Assembly: GCA_020054065.1 (NCBI GenBank)
Contig: JAGVLX010000012.1
Location: 1-41,918 of the forward strand
Length of the DNA: 41,918 bases
Direction of reading: 5' to 3'
Source: Parachlamydiales bacterium
GTDB lineage: Bacteria; Chlamydiota; Chlamydiia; Chlamydiales; JAEYWL01
Shown: piece by piece, positions 25,337 through 33,412 of the stretch
How positions within the stretch are numbered: the first letter of the stretch is position 1
How the letters are laid out: each line of letters begins with the position of its first letter
Notes under the pieces: model-generated
Seen by the model: only the letters and a program-made list of their open reading frames with translations
Databases searched by the model: none
Told to the model about the DNA's origin: nothing
Made by a program: the position numbers and the translations under genes

Positions 25337-26473
25337 TTAAAACATAAAACGACGGCTATAGATGCTTTGCAAGATCCCTAGCGCAGCCATCGTTGAAATC
25401 ACAGAGGAGCTGCCATAGCTGACCAAAATCAGCGGCACTCCAGTGATCGGAAGAAATCCGCACATCATCCCCACATTCACAATAATGTGCATGGCAAGAT
25501 AAACGCTAATCCCCGCCGAAAGCAGCCGGCCAAAATGATCTTTCGCGACAGCGCTGACCTGAAAACTAAAATAAACTAAAGCGTAAAAAAGAGCCATGAG
25601 GAAAAAAATGCCGACAAACCCAAACTCCTCGCCAAAAGCCGGAAAAACCGAATCGGTATAGGGAGTGGGAAGCCATCCTCCCGCCGCATACTCACTATTT
25701 TTCCACCCCGTTCCCGTCACTCCGCCTACCGCAATCGCAGTAATCGCCGCATGTTGATGGTGTGTGTGTGGGTTAAGCCGGTTGAACTGATACTCCTTCA
25801 AAAATTTGGTAGCGACCGGCCGGAGAGTTTCGTGGGGCACGATCCCTAAAAAAATGAGCGCAACGACGATAATTCCCAGGCCGCCGACCCACGTCATCGC
25901 TTTAAGAATGTAAGGATGGATGTCCCCATAGTAAAACATGACCAAAGTGATCGGCAGCAAGATCAAAGCAGTACCCAAATCGGGCTGTTTAAGGATAAGA
26001 AAGAACGGGATGCCGACAATCAGTGCGCTAAAAAACGCCACACTCCAGGAACGGGAATGATCGCGGTTGCGCTCCAGAAACCAGCTCAAGGTGATGACGA
26101 CAACCAATTTGGCGTATTCTGAGGGTTGGAAACTTAAATGAATGAACGGGAGGCGGTACCAGCGATGGACCCGCTGGATCGAGTCGGTAAAAAACAGACC
26201 GATGAGCGAAAGCACCATCAGAAAATAGAGGATCCACGCCCATTCCCGCAGCTTGTTATAGTCGAAAGCAGCGCAGAACAAAAAAACTCCCCACCCCAAT
26301 AACAGCCCCTGTATTTGCCGTTTGACGCTGTCGGTAAAGAAACTATCTTCGAATGGCTCCCGCAGATGATCTACCGTGTGCGAAGCAATCACAAAAAGGC
26401 TGATCACCATCAAGCTAAGGATCACAAAGATCACTCTGAAATCGATGCGGCGCAAGATGTTGACATTAACCAT
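25337..26473 (-). CDS. rodA: Peptidoglycan glycosyltransferase RodA (SEDS family)
   Basis: This 378-residue inner membrane protein polymerises glycan strands in the elongation or, in chlamydiae, the division-associated peptidoglycan machinery together with a class B PBP. It has about ten membrane helices, the SEDS motifs HRWYRLP..LSFQPSEYAKL, KQPDLGTALIL and LPTPYTDSVFPAFGEEFGFVG, with the catalytic aspartate in TDS, and the end motif TGVPLILVSYGSSSVIS. The length is standard. It is divergent from birA with a 48-base gap; both genes are neighbours in Chlamydia as I recall. Confidence 0.94.
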   Translation of the reverse strand: MVNVNILRRIDFRVIFVILSLMVISLFVIASHTVDHLREPFEDSFFTDSVKRQIQGLLLGWGVFLFCAAFDYNKLREWAWILYFLMVLSLIGLFFTDSIQRVHRWYRLPFIHLSFQPSEYAKLVVVITLSWFLERNRDHSRSWSVAFFSALIVGIPFFLILKQPDLGTALILLPITLVMFYYGDIHPYILKAMTWVGGLGIIVVALIFLGIVPHETLRPVATKFLKEYQFNRLNPHTHHQHAAITAIAVGGVTGTGWKNSEYAAGGWLPTPYTDSVFPAFGEEFGFVGIFFLMALFYALVYFSFQVSAVAKDHFGRLLSAGISVYLAMHIIVNVGMMCGFLPITGVPLILVSYGSSSVISTMAALGILQSIYSRRFMF

Positions 26474-26521
26474 AGAATTACCCTTTGAGAATAAACCATA
26501 GCAGGTTTATGATTTATTTTT

Positions 26522-27250
26522 ATGGGGAAGATCATTCATCACCACTTCGATGTGCTGCCATCAACGATCACATACGTGAAAGAGCACGTAAAGCTGTTCG
26601 ATCCGAAAGGATTAACCCTGATCACAGCGAACGAACAAACCGCTGGAATTGGACGGCTAAAAAGCCATTGGCGCTCACCGCCGAAAGTGAATATTTACGC
26701 CACGTTTTGTTTTACATTCGACCCCAAGCGGACCGACCGCGGCAATTTAGCCCAGCTGCTAAGTTTGTCGGTTGCCGAAACCTTGAAGGAGCATGGATTA
26801 AAGCCCATCTTGAAATGGCCGAACGACCTCTTGGTGAATGAAAAGAAAATTGCGGGCACCGTATGTGAAACCTCGGAATTAGACGGAACCCTATGGGTGT
26901 TCAACAGTGTCGGGTTGAACATTAATATGCCGGCTGAGGAGTTACAGAAGATCGAAAAGCCGGCGACTTCCATGGCAGTCGAGCTGCATGCCATCCAAGA
27001 TATTCAATCGATATTAGAAGCCCTCAAACACCATGTCGGACATGATTTAGAGTTATTCTTAAAGAAAGGGTTTGGCGGATTCATCAGTCGTCTGCGTGAA
27101 TTGACTGACCCCTTCCGTAAACAAACGATCCATTTCCGCGGACAAAATCAAAGCTGGGAAGGGGTATTTGATTCCATCAACGACGATGGTTCGTTAAACC
27201 TCTTGATCGACGGCAAGTTGAAGCAGTTCAACGCCGGCCAGATCGTCTAA
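26522..27250 (+). CDS. birA: Biotin-protein ligase
   Basis: This 242-residue enzyme attaches biotin to the biotin carboxyl carrier protein of acetyl-CoA carboxylase. It has the nucleotide-binding stretch EQTAGIGRLKSHWRSPP, LKWPNDLLVNEKKIAGTVCET and a small C-terminal domain with RGQNQSWEGVFDSINDDGSL. There is no N-terminal winged helix, so it is not a repressor like E. coli BirA. The usual GRGRRGR loop reads GIGRLKS, so the first arginine is lost, but the arginine that contacts biotinyl-AMP is kept. Confidence 0.92.
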   Translation: MGKIIHHHFDVLPSTITYVKEHVKLFDPKGLTLITANEQTAGIGRLKSHWRSPPKVNIYATFCFTFDPKRTDRGNLAQLLSLSVAETLKEHGLKPILKWPNDLLVNEKKIAGTVCETSELDGTLWVFNSVGLNINMPAEELQKIEKPATSMAVELHAIQDIQSILEALKHHVGHDLELFLKKGFGGFISRLRELTDPFRKQTIHFRGQNQSWEGVFDSINDDGSLNLLIDGKLKQFNAGQIV

Positions 27251-27719
27251 TTTTCAGAAAATTAACAGGATAGCAGGATGCGCTGCTACGCAGCGGCAAG
27301 ATAAGGAGGATAGATAAATACGATAAGAAAATTTAATTGATTTGAAAATTTTGACATATCAATCGGTTCTCTATCTTGGTTATCCTGGTTATCTTTGTTA
27401 TTTATATTTAATCCTGCCTATCCCATACGCATCAACCTAAGCGAAAGAAAACAAACAGAAGTAGCTAAACCTTAAAAGATTTTAACAAAATTTGGAGTGC
27501 GGCAACTTGTTGCCGCTTTGTTTAGCGTAACTTGTTACGCGTAATGATGAACGAATTTTTTCAATACGCGCGACAAGTCGCGCTATACAAAGCGGCAACA
27601 AGTGGCCGCACTCCAAATTTACTCACAATCTTGCATCATTTTAGACTCTTAGGTTGATGCGTATACCTGCCTATCCTGCCGCCGCATAGCGGCGCATCTT
27701 GCCTATCTTGTTATTTCTG
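27251..27719. repeat. Nested inverted-repeat region between birA and nifU
   Basis: This 469-base gap between convergent genes holds no gene but many repeats. Its core, 27425-27664, has 17-base perfect terminal inverted repeats (27425-27441 and 27648-27664) flanked on both sides by the 11-base direct repeat CCTGCCTATCC (27413-27423 and 27666-27676). Inside are 34-base arms with one mismatch (27488-27521 and 27587-27620), and an inner pair at 27524-27541 and 27567-27584. Outside the core are the palindromes CGCTGC-TAC-GCAGCG (27281-27295) and CGCCGC-ATA-GCGGCG (27680-27694). It may include transcription terminators for both genes and perhaps a MITE-like insertion. Confidence 0.85.
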
Positions 27720-28505
27720 TTAATGCTTGTGGGCGTCGAGGTCGGGAATCACGACCAGATCGGGGTGCACTTTGTTCTTCAAGACTTGTTGAATATAGGA
27801 CAAGGTCGCTCCAACCGATGACATGCACGAGGTACAGGTGCCTTGATAGGCGATGATGACCTCTTTGTCATGCAACAGCTGCATCACTTCCACGCCACCT
27901 GCATCCAAAGCGATATATGGACGAATATCTTTATCTAAAACCTCTTCAATGACCGCGATTTTTTTCTTGAGAGTGAGCTCCATCCACCCCGGATACCCCC
28001 CTTGAATCACTTCAAGCTCGGTCGGCATCGGCGGCGCCACATAACTTTCAGCCAAGGGAATATGAGAACATTTTTCTGCCGCTTGCTCAATCGCGCCAAT
28101 CACCAAATTTAAATGCGGATAGGTTTCGGGCGGAAACGCCGGGATATCCGACTTATCCCGCAACTCTTTATCCACCAAATCGGCTCCGATCCGTTTCGCT
28201 TGGTCGTAATTTTTCCCAATCATTAATTCGCACGCTTCTTCGGCAGCGCCAATCAACGCTGATTGTCCATACACTTGAAAACGGGCATCCACAACAATCC
28301 CATCTTCCGGGTCGACCAGCATGTAGATTTTGACACAGTTCCCCTCCTCGACCTTTCCTTCCTCTCCTTCGGCAAGGAACATCCCGCGCGCCGCTGACTC
28401 TTCTTGCGTAAAGAACCCTGCACAACGGGCCGATTCAATGCGCGCCACTAGCTTCTTGCTATAGCGTGACCAAGGAAAATTCTGGGTTAAGAGTGACAAG
28501 CTCAT
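27720..28505 (-). CDS. nifU: NifU-like protein with degenerate scaffold domain and Nfu domain
   Basis: This 261-residue protein has an N-terminal IscU-like domain (about 10-150) and a C-terminal Nfu domain (about 178-255) with the cluster-binding Cys224 and Cys227 in GTCTSCMSS. Aligned with IscU, the three scaffold cysteines are missing: the ARFQVYGQSA stretch has Gln in place of the cysteine of YGCGS, the first position reads EEGN instead of ACGD, and the third reads LNLV in place of HCSI. So only the Nfu domain appears able to carry an Fe-S cluster. It follows the nifS-like gene by 6 bases. Confidence 0.88.
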   Translation of the reverse strand: MSLSLLTQNFPWSRYSKKLVARIESARCAGFFTQEESAARGMFLAEGEEGKVEEGNCVKIYMLVDPEDGIVVDARFQVYGQSALIGAAEEACELMIGKNYDQAKRIGADLVDKELRDKSDIPAFPPETYPHLNLVIGAIEQAAEKCSHIPLAESYVAPPMPTELEVIQGGYPGWMELTLKKKIAVIEEVLDKDIRPYIALDAGGVEVMQLLHDKEVIIAYQGTCTSCMSSVGATLSYIQQVLKNKVHPDLVVIPDLDAHKH

Positions 28506-28511
28506 AAGATC

Positions 28512-29672
28512 CTATACTAATTTTTGCGAGAGGTGACGCAATTTTGCAGCCGTCTCCGCGATGATGTCGATGGCACGCTCAATTTCCTCTTCTTGAGTTT
28601 CCCGCGATAGGCTGAAACTAATCGCTGATTGGGCCAAGTTCTCAGCAATCCCCATGCCGGACAACACCAATCCGATTTGCTGCGTGTTACCGCCGCCGAT
28701 GCTTGCGTAAACTCCTTTGCGGTTTAAATGAAACAGCAGCGCTTCATTCGCCACACCTGGAAACGCCATCACGGTCACATGAGGCAGCCTTTCGCGTTGA
28801 ACAAACAACGGCTGCGCATCCGGAATGCGGTCGACGATTCCCTCTTCCAGCTTATTTCGTAGGCGTGCGACTTCGGTGCACAGCAGGTCGCGGCTGTCTA
28901 AAGTTTCTAACGCTGCGACTCCGAGAGCCACAAGCCCAGGAACATTCAGCGCTCCTGCCCGGCGTCCGGCTTGATCGGATCCCCCAACAATAAACGGGCT
29001 GAGCTTATGTCCGTCTTTGACGAACACTCCGCCTGTCCCTTTGGGCGCATGCAGATGGGATCCATCAAAGGTGATCATCTCCGCACCCACATCATCCCAG
29101 TCAAAAAATAGCTTTCCCAACACATGGGTGGCATCAAGGTGCAGCCGGATGCCGCGCTCTTTGCATAAATCGGAGATTTCATTCACCGGATTGATCGTGC
29201 CCGTTAATCCATTCGCCCACGATAACGTCACGAGTGCGGTGCGCGGCGAGATCGCATCGGCGACCTCTTGAGCCGAAATCACCCCCGATTTCGCACACTG
29301 GATATATTTCGCTACACACCCTTGGCGTTCCAACTTGCCTAATGCCATCAAAGGAGGCGCCTCTTCGATGGCAGCCGTCACAAAATGATTTTTTCCGGTG
29401 GAGTTGGTAATGTCAAAATAGGTGGAAGAGATGACATGGTTTACTGCCTCGGGTCCGGATGAGGTAAAAATAAAATCATCTTGTTCCTTTGCGCCGATCA
29501 ACCCATAGATGCGCTTATAGCTCTCTTCGATCGCCCCATAGAGCTCTTGTCCCATTCGGTGCGGGGCCACTGGATTGCCCCACCGTTCAGATAGGTAAGG
29601 GAGCATTTGGGCAACCGCTTTGTCAGAAGGCTTGGTGATGGTGCTGTTATCTAAGTAAATCGCCTTTTGCAT
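28512..29672 (-). CDS. nifS: NifS/IscS-like protein lacking the catalytic residues
   Basis: This 386-residue protein has the fold type I aminotransferase layout of cysteine desulfurases (YLDNSTITKPSD at the start, FTSSGPEAVNH, LHLDAT, APKGTGGVFV). The active positions are changed. In the E. coli IscS numbering, which this protein follows almost exactly, His104 is Glu104, Gln183 is His183, the PLP lysine 206 is His206, and the catalytic cysteine 328 is Asn329. I checked the His206 and Asn329 codons in the DNA (29055-29057 and 28686-28688). Canonical PLP-dependent desulfuration thus seems impossible; a structural or other role beside NifU is likely. The ATG at 29672 forms TAATG with the gpmA stop; an upstream start at 29693 is possible. 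Confidence 0.88.
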   Translation of the reverse strand: MQKAIYLDNSTITKPSDKAVAQMLPYLSERWGNPVAPHRMGQELYGAIEESYKRIYGLIGAKEQDDFIFTSSGPEAVNHVISSTYFDITNSTGKNHFVTAAIEEAPPLMALGKLERQGCVAKYIQCAKSGVISAQEVADAISPRTALVTLSWANGLTGTINPVNEISDLCKERGIRLHLDATHVLGKLFFDWDDVGAEMITFDGSHLHAPKGTGGVFVKDGHKLSPFIVGGSDQAGRRAGALNVPGLVALGVAALETLDSRDLLCTEVARLRNKLEEGIVDRIPDAQPLFVQRERLPHVTVMAFPGVANEALLFHLNRKGVYASIGGGNTQQIGLVLSGMGIAENLAQSAISFSLSRETQEEEIERAIDIIAETAAKLRHLSQKLV

Positions 29673-30361
29673 TACTTGGCCTTGACCTCGCATTTAACAA
29701 ACTTTCCATCCAACACTTCATACGCAATCGGAATACCGGTCGGGAGTTCTAGCGCCACCACTTGTTCCTTAGATAGGTTATCGAGTTTCATGATGATGGA
29801 ACGGAGCGAATTCCCATGAGCGGAAATGAGAATGTTTTTTCCCTTTTTTAACCAAGGGACAATTTCCGATTCAAAATAAGGGATGGAACGTTCGGCGGTC
29901 ATCGCTAGACTTTCTCCATTGGGCGGAGCGACATCGTAGCTGCGGCGCCAAATTTGAACTTGCTCTTCTCCATATTTTTTTCGCAGCTCATCCTTATTTA
30001 ATCCTTGCAAGTCGCCATACATCCGTTCGTTAAGCTGCCATGCCCGGATCATCGGAATGCAATCCTCTGCCACCGCCGGATTATTGATCTTCGCCCACGA
30101 TTCCATATTCCCTTCACCTGGATGCACAACTAAAGGAACTTTGCCCGAACTATGGTGGGTCATCGCCAATAGCGCAGTCATCCACGCGCGCACTAACGGC
30201 GTCGTATAAATGAAATCAAAGGGAATGTCTTTAATGATTTTTCCGGCAGCAATCGCTTCATCGATCCCCTTTTGCGAGAGAGGGATATCCACCCAGCCCG
30301 TGAAAAGGTTTCTTTTATTCCATACCGATTCCCCGTGCCGCATCATGACAAGTATACTCAT
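29672..30361 (-). CDS. gpmA: 2,3-bisphosphoglycerate-dependent phosphoglycerate mutase
   Basis: This 229-residue enzyme interconverts 3- and 2-phosphoglycerate in glycolysis. It has the phosphohistidine motif MMRHGESVWNKRNLFTGWVD, the YTTPLVRAWMTA stretch, the NERMYGDLQGLNKDE motif with the catalytic glutamate (His of the usual ERHYG is Met here) and SAHGNSLRSI with the second histidine. The length is slightly short of E. coli GpmA (250). It heads the gpmA-nifS-nifU transcript, as in Chlamydia CT722-CT720. Confidence 0.94.
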   Translation of the reverse strand: MSILVMMRHGESVWNKRNLFTGWVDIPLSQKGIDEAIAAGKIIKDIPFDFIYTTPLVRAWMTALLAMTHHSSGKVPLVVHPGEGNMESWAKINNPAVAEDCIPMIRAWQLNERMYGDLQGLNKDELRKKYGEEQVQIWRRSYDVAPPNGESLAMTAERSIPYFESEIVPWLKKGKNILISAHGNSLRSIIMKLDNLSKEQVVALELPTGIPIAYEVLDGKFVKCEVKAK

Positions 30362-30443
30362 AAGCCTTTACCTTTTGCCACGAGTATACTCAAAAGGGAG
30401 TTATTTTACTCCGCTAAATTAGGGTACCAGACACACCATCTGA

Positions 30444-32495
30444 CTACTTTATATAGGAGAATTTACGGCTGGCGAGCTGCTTTTGCACGTCCTCTAATGT
30501 CGGGCGTTTGGTGGGATCCTCGCTCGTCATCCTCACAATTAAATCTTCTATAGTCCCAGGTTCAGGGGGATAGCCAAATAAAAACTCTGGATCCCTAAGC
30601 CCTTTATTGAAATCAGGATGCCCTAGAGTAATATGACGGAAAGGCGTTTCATTACCGGTCCACAGCTCGTAAAACAACATCCCTAAGGCATAGATGTCGA
30701 TCTCTTTTCCGCGGGGTTGTCCGCGGTACACTTCCGGAGCGATAAAACCGGGTGTCATTCCCGGCCATCCAAACCGTTTGGATTCTTCCTGCAATTCATT
30801 AAACGTTTTGGAGGATTCAAAATCGGCTAATAAAATTTTGCCTTCGTTGTTAATGAAAATATTTTCAGGCTTAAGATCTTTGTGGACTAATCCGTCTCGA
30901 TGCAGCAACGAAACAGCATGCGCGATATCGCGCATCATGTTGATTCGTTGATTTGGTAAAGGATTGCTTTTACGCGTATACGACTGAAGATCGCCATCCG
31001 TTTGAAACTCGGTGTAGAAGGCCACTTGGGTTTTGACGACATTTTCGCCAGATCGATCTTTTTTGAGCCTGCGCATCACCGATTTGCTCACAACGGGCTG
31101 CACTCTTTTGTCGATCTGACTCATCTTTTCTTGCCGCGCGAGCCAATCCGGATACTGGGCTTGCTCTAATGGCTCTTTTACCGAGGATTGATTGGTTTGG
31201 ATTTTTGTTTTTACATAGATTTTTCCATCGACCAAGTTGAGCAGTTTGCCCACTTTACTTTCCTCTTTCTCGTCATCGGCCACATCAAACGCTTTATGGT
31301 AACGCACTAAAATTTTATCGCGGCCATGGTATTCGATGGTAAAGGGCGGACCGTTCGGATGTTTCTTGATCACCACATAGTTGCGCTGCGGATCCGCTTC
31401 CTTTGCAGCTGCTAATGTCCGATCTAATAGTTCAACAACGCCGTCGCGCCGAAAGAAATTGATCATTTCGCGTATTTGTTTTTCTGATATTCGATATCCT
31501 CCCAATTCGTGTGGACCGGATTTTTCTGCTAGTTCTTGAATTCTTTGATCTGAAATCTTATCGGCAAAGGGTCTAGGAAGTTCTTTTTCCGAGATCACAT
31601 CACGTTCAAACCCTTTTCGATATTTCGCCTCGCTTTGATGAAGGGCGACGATTTTATCATAGGCTGCAGTGGGGCTAGGTTCTGATGCAAGCAATTTTCT
31701 TTGCGCAAGCTCGAGCGCTTTTTCTTTAAACTGTTCCACAATAAATTGACGGGGGTCTACATTAAAATGGCGTAACGTATCGATTAAATCGTCTTTCCAT
31801 ATTAACGCTTCGATGTACTTCTGCACTTCCATAATGACATCCATATGATTGCTTTCTGCGTACGCACAAATCATTTCTGGAGGCAAGTGAGTGATCGCGA
31901 CGAGAGCATTTAAATCAGCCTTCTCCGTATCTGAAATCTTGATCCAAATTTTTCCGCTCGGTTCAACCTGAACAGGTTTTTCACTTTTAAGGGCAGGTTC
32001 GGTGCGGACAAACAGGATCTTGTGGTGAAATTCATGCACTTTCGGAACGTAGGCCGCTACTTTTTTCTGATAAATCTGTGAAATGATCCGTTGCCGTTCT
32101 TCATTGGGAGCGTCGGAAATCTTGTCCAACACCCCAGTATGCGTATATAAATTCATCAGCTCGTTTGATTCTGAAATGGCCTCTAAAAGCTGAGTAAAAT
32201 GATTTTGATCGACCGATTCCTTCAAGATTTCCGGAGCGACCCCCATTCCCTTCGCCAGGTCCCGAATTTTGACCAGGACAGTCTCCCGATCAAAATAGGA
32301 GTCTTTAGATTGGATGGATAGGGCGATAAACTCATGCCTTTCAGAAGGGGGAATGGAATCGGGAGATTTTACCTTTAACAGGAGGTGATTAAATCGGAAA
32401 CCCAGATCGATTTTTTTGGTCGCTCCCTTTTCACCTTCGGCTGCCTTAAATAGGGTTCGAACAGGAACCAGGGGAGAAGAAGAATCAATACTCAT
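30444..32495 (-). CDS. Hanks-type protein kinase with large unknown N-terminal region
   Basis: This 683-residue protein ends in a serine/threonine kinase-like domain (about 395-675). The catalytic loop reads LVHKDLKPENIFI (Asp540, Lys542, Asn545; HKD instead of HRD), the metal motif reads LADFE (558-560, DFE instead of DFG), and GFIAPEVYRG carries the APE motif. The glycine loop and the N-lobe lysine are not clear; VKTKIQ at about 428-433 is one candidate. Residues 1 to about 390 match nothing I recognise and are rich in helix and charge, with no signal peptide or membrane helix. Large kinases of this type are among the type III secretion effectors of environmental chlamydiae, but secretion is not shown. 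It has its own likely promoter. Confidence 0.82.
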   Translation of the reverse strand: MSIDSSSPLVPVRTLFKAAEGEKGATKKIDLGFRFNHLLLKVKSPDSIPPSERHEFIALSIQSKDSYFDRETVLVKIRDLAKGMGVAPEILKESVDQNHFTQLLEAISESNELMNLYTHTGVLDKISDAPNEERQRIISQIYQKKVAAYVPKVHEFHHKILFVRTEPALKSEKPVQVEPSGKIWIKISDTEKADLNALVAITHLPPEMICAYAESNHMDVIMEVQKYIEALIWKDDLIDTLRHFNVDPRQFIVEQFKEKALELAQRKLLASEPSPTAAYDKIVALHQSEAKYRKGFERDVISEKELPRPFADKISDQRIQELAEKSGPHELGGYRISEKQIREMINFFRRDGVVELLDRTLAAAKEADPQRNYVVIKKHPNGPPFTIEYHGRDKILVRYHKAFDVADDEKEESKVGKLLNLVDGKIYVKTKIQTNQSSVKEPLEQAQYPDWLARQEKMSQIDKRVQPVVSKSVMRRLKKDRSGENVVKTQVAFYTEFQTDGDLQSYTRKSNPLPNQRINMMRDIAHAVSLLHRDGLVHKDLKPENIFINNEGKILLADFESSKTFNELQEESKRFGWPGMTPGFIAPEVYRGQPRGKEIDIYALGMLFYELWTGNETPFRHITLGHPDFNKGLRDPEFLFGYPPEPGTIEDLIVRMTSEDPTKRPTLEDVQKQLASRKFSYIK

Positions 32496-32552
32496 AATAA
32501 CACCAAAATAACATCAAATTAACGATACAAATTGCATAAACACCTTATAATT

Positions 32553-32582
32553 ATTATAATTTATTAAAAATATTATTTACAA
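32553..32582 (-). promoter_or_regulatory. Candidate promoter of the kinase gene
   Basis: On the minus strand TTGTAA (32577-32582) and TATAAT (32553-32558) are 18 bases apart, about 58 bases before the kinase start codon. The region is very AT-rich (32496-32701), so a chance match cannot be excluded. Confidence 0.35.
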
Positions 32583-32649
32583 TTTTACTTAATTATAAAT
32601 AATATTAATTAAATTTTGGAATTACCTATTAAAAATTAATTACTTAGGA

Positions 32650-32678
32650 TTGATTTTTTAAGAATTTATACCTATAAT
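32650..32678 (+). promoter_or_regulatory. Promoter of the rsuA-type operon
   Basis: TTGATT (32650-32655) and TATAAT (32673-32678) are separated by exactly 17 bases, an almost perfect housekeeping promoter. Transcription would begin near 32685, with AGAGG just before the ATG at 32702. It is divergent from the kinase promoter in the same 206-base AT-rich gap. Confidence 0.6.
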
Positions 32679-32701
32679 TTGGGTATTAATTAGAGGAATC
32701 G

Positions 32702-33412
32702 ATGGAAAAAGGAAAAAAACGATTAAGCAAGACCTTGGCCGCAGCCGGGGTAGCCTCACGCAGAGCCTGTGAAGAGCTCATCTTTGACGGTAAAGTCACC
32801 GTCAATGGCGTGGTGGAGTTAAAGCCGCAGACACTGGTGGGGGATTCGGACAAGATCGCCGTGAATGGACAACCCATCCAAGGCGCCGAACGGAAAGTGT
32901 ATTACATTTTGAATAAGCCTGCAGGTTACATCTGTTCCAATGCCAGGCTGAACCGGACGACAAAACTGGTCACCGATCTGTTTCCGGATTCCAAAGAACG
33001 GTTATTCACGGTCGGACGGTTGGACAAGGACACCGAAGGGTTGATCTTAGTCACCAATGATGGACATTTTGCCAATCAGCTCATCCATCCTTCCCGTAAT
33101 ATTACCAAAGAGTATCTTGCCAAAACCGACCATGACCTAACCCACGAACATTTAGTAGCGATCTCCTCGGGGGCCTTGGTGCAAGGGACCTTTGTTAAAC
33201 CCGCCAGCGTAGCAAAAGTGCGCCGCGGATCGGTTAAGATCAGCGTCCACGAAGGAAAAAAACATGAAGTGCGCATTTTGTTAGAAGCTGCCGGATTGAA
33301 AGTTCTCTCATTAAAACGGATTCGAATCGGCGGCTTGTTGTTAGGCACTTTGCCGACGGGCGAATGGCGCGAGCTCACTGAAAAAGAAAAGAAGACGGTA
33401 TTGAACCCATGA
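32702..33412 (+). CDS. RsuA/RluB-family pseudouridine synthase
   Basis: This 236-residue enzyme makes a pseudouridine in rRNA. The N-terminal S4 RNA-binding domain (about 8-60: RLSKTLAAAGVASRRACEEL) is followed by YILNKPAGYICS and the catalytic motif FTVGRLDKDTEGLILVTNDG, with the C-terminal EGKKHEVRILLEAAGL..LKRIRIGGL. This is the RsuA/RluB/RluE/RluF subfamily; the target site is not decidable. It overlaps the next gene by 4 bases (ATGA). The Chlamydia homologue (yjbC, CT723 in memory) lies next to pgm, as here across the kinase gene. Confidence 0.92.
   Translation: MEKGKKRLSKTLAAAGVASRRACEELIFDGKVTVNGVVELKPQTLVGDSDKIAVNGQPIQGAERKVYYILNKPAGYICSNARLNRTTKLVTDLFPDSKERLFTVGRLDKDTEGLILVTNDGHFANQLIHPSRNITKEYLAKTDHDLTHEHLVAISSGALVQGTFVKPASVAKVRRGSVKISVHEGKKHEVRILLEAAGLKVLSLKRIRIGGLLLGTLPTGEWRELTEKEKKTVLNP

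Noticed and set aside
24870..25340. 156-residue open frame on the plus strand opposite the 149-residue gene
   Set aside because: It has no recognisable motif, and the minus-strand frame has a more natural protein composition and fits the operon with rodA.
26485..26841. 118-residue open frame overlapping birA in another frame
   Set aside because: BirA motifs are in the 26522 frame; this one shows no family features.
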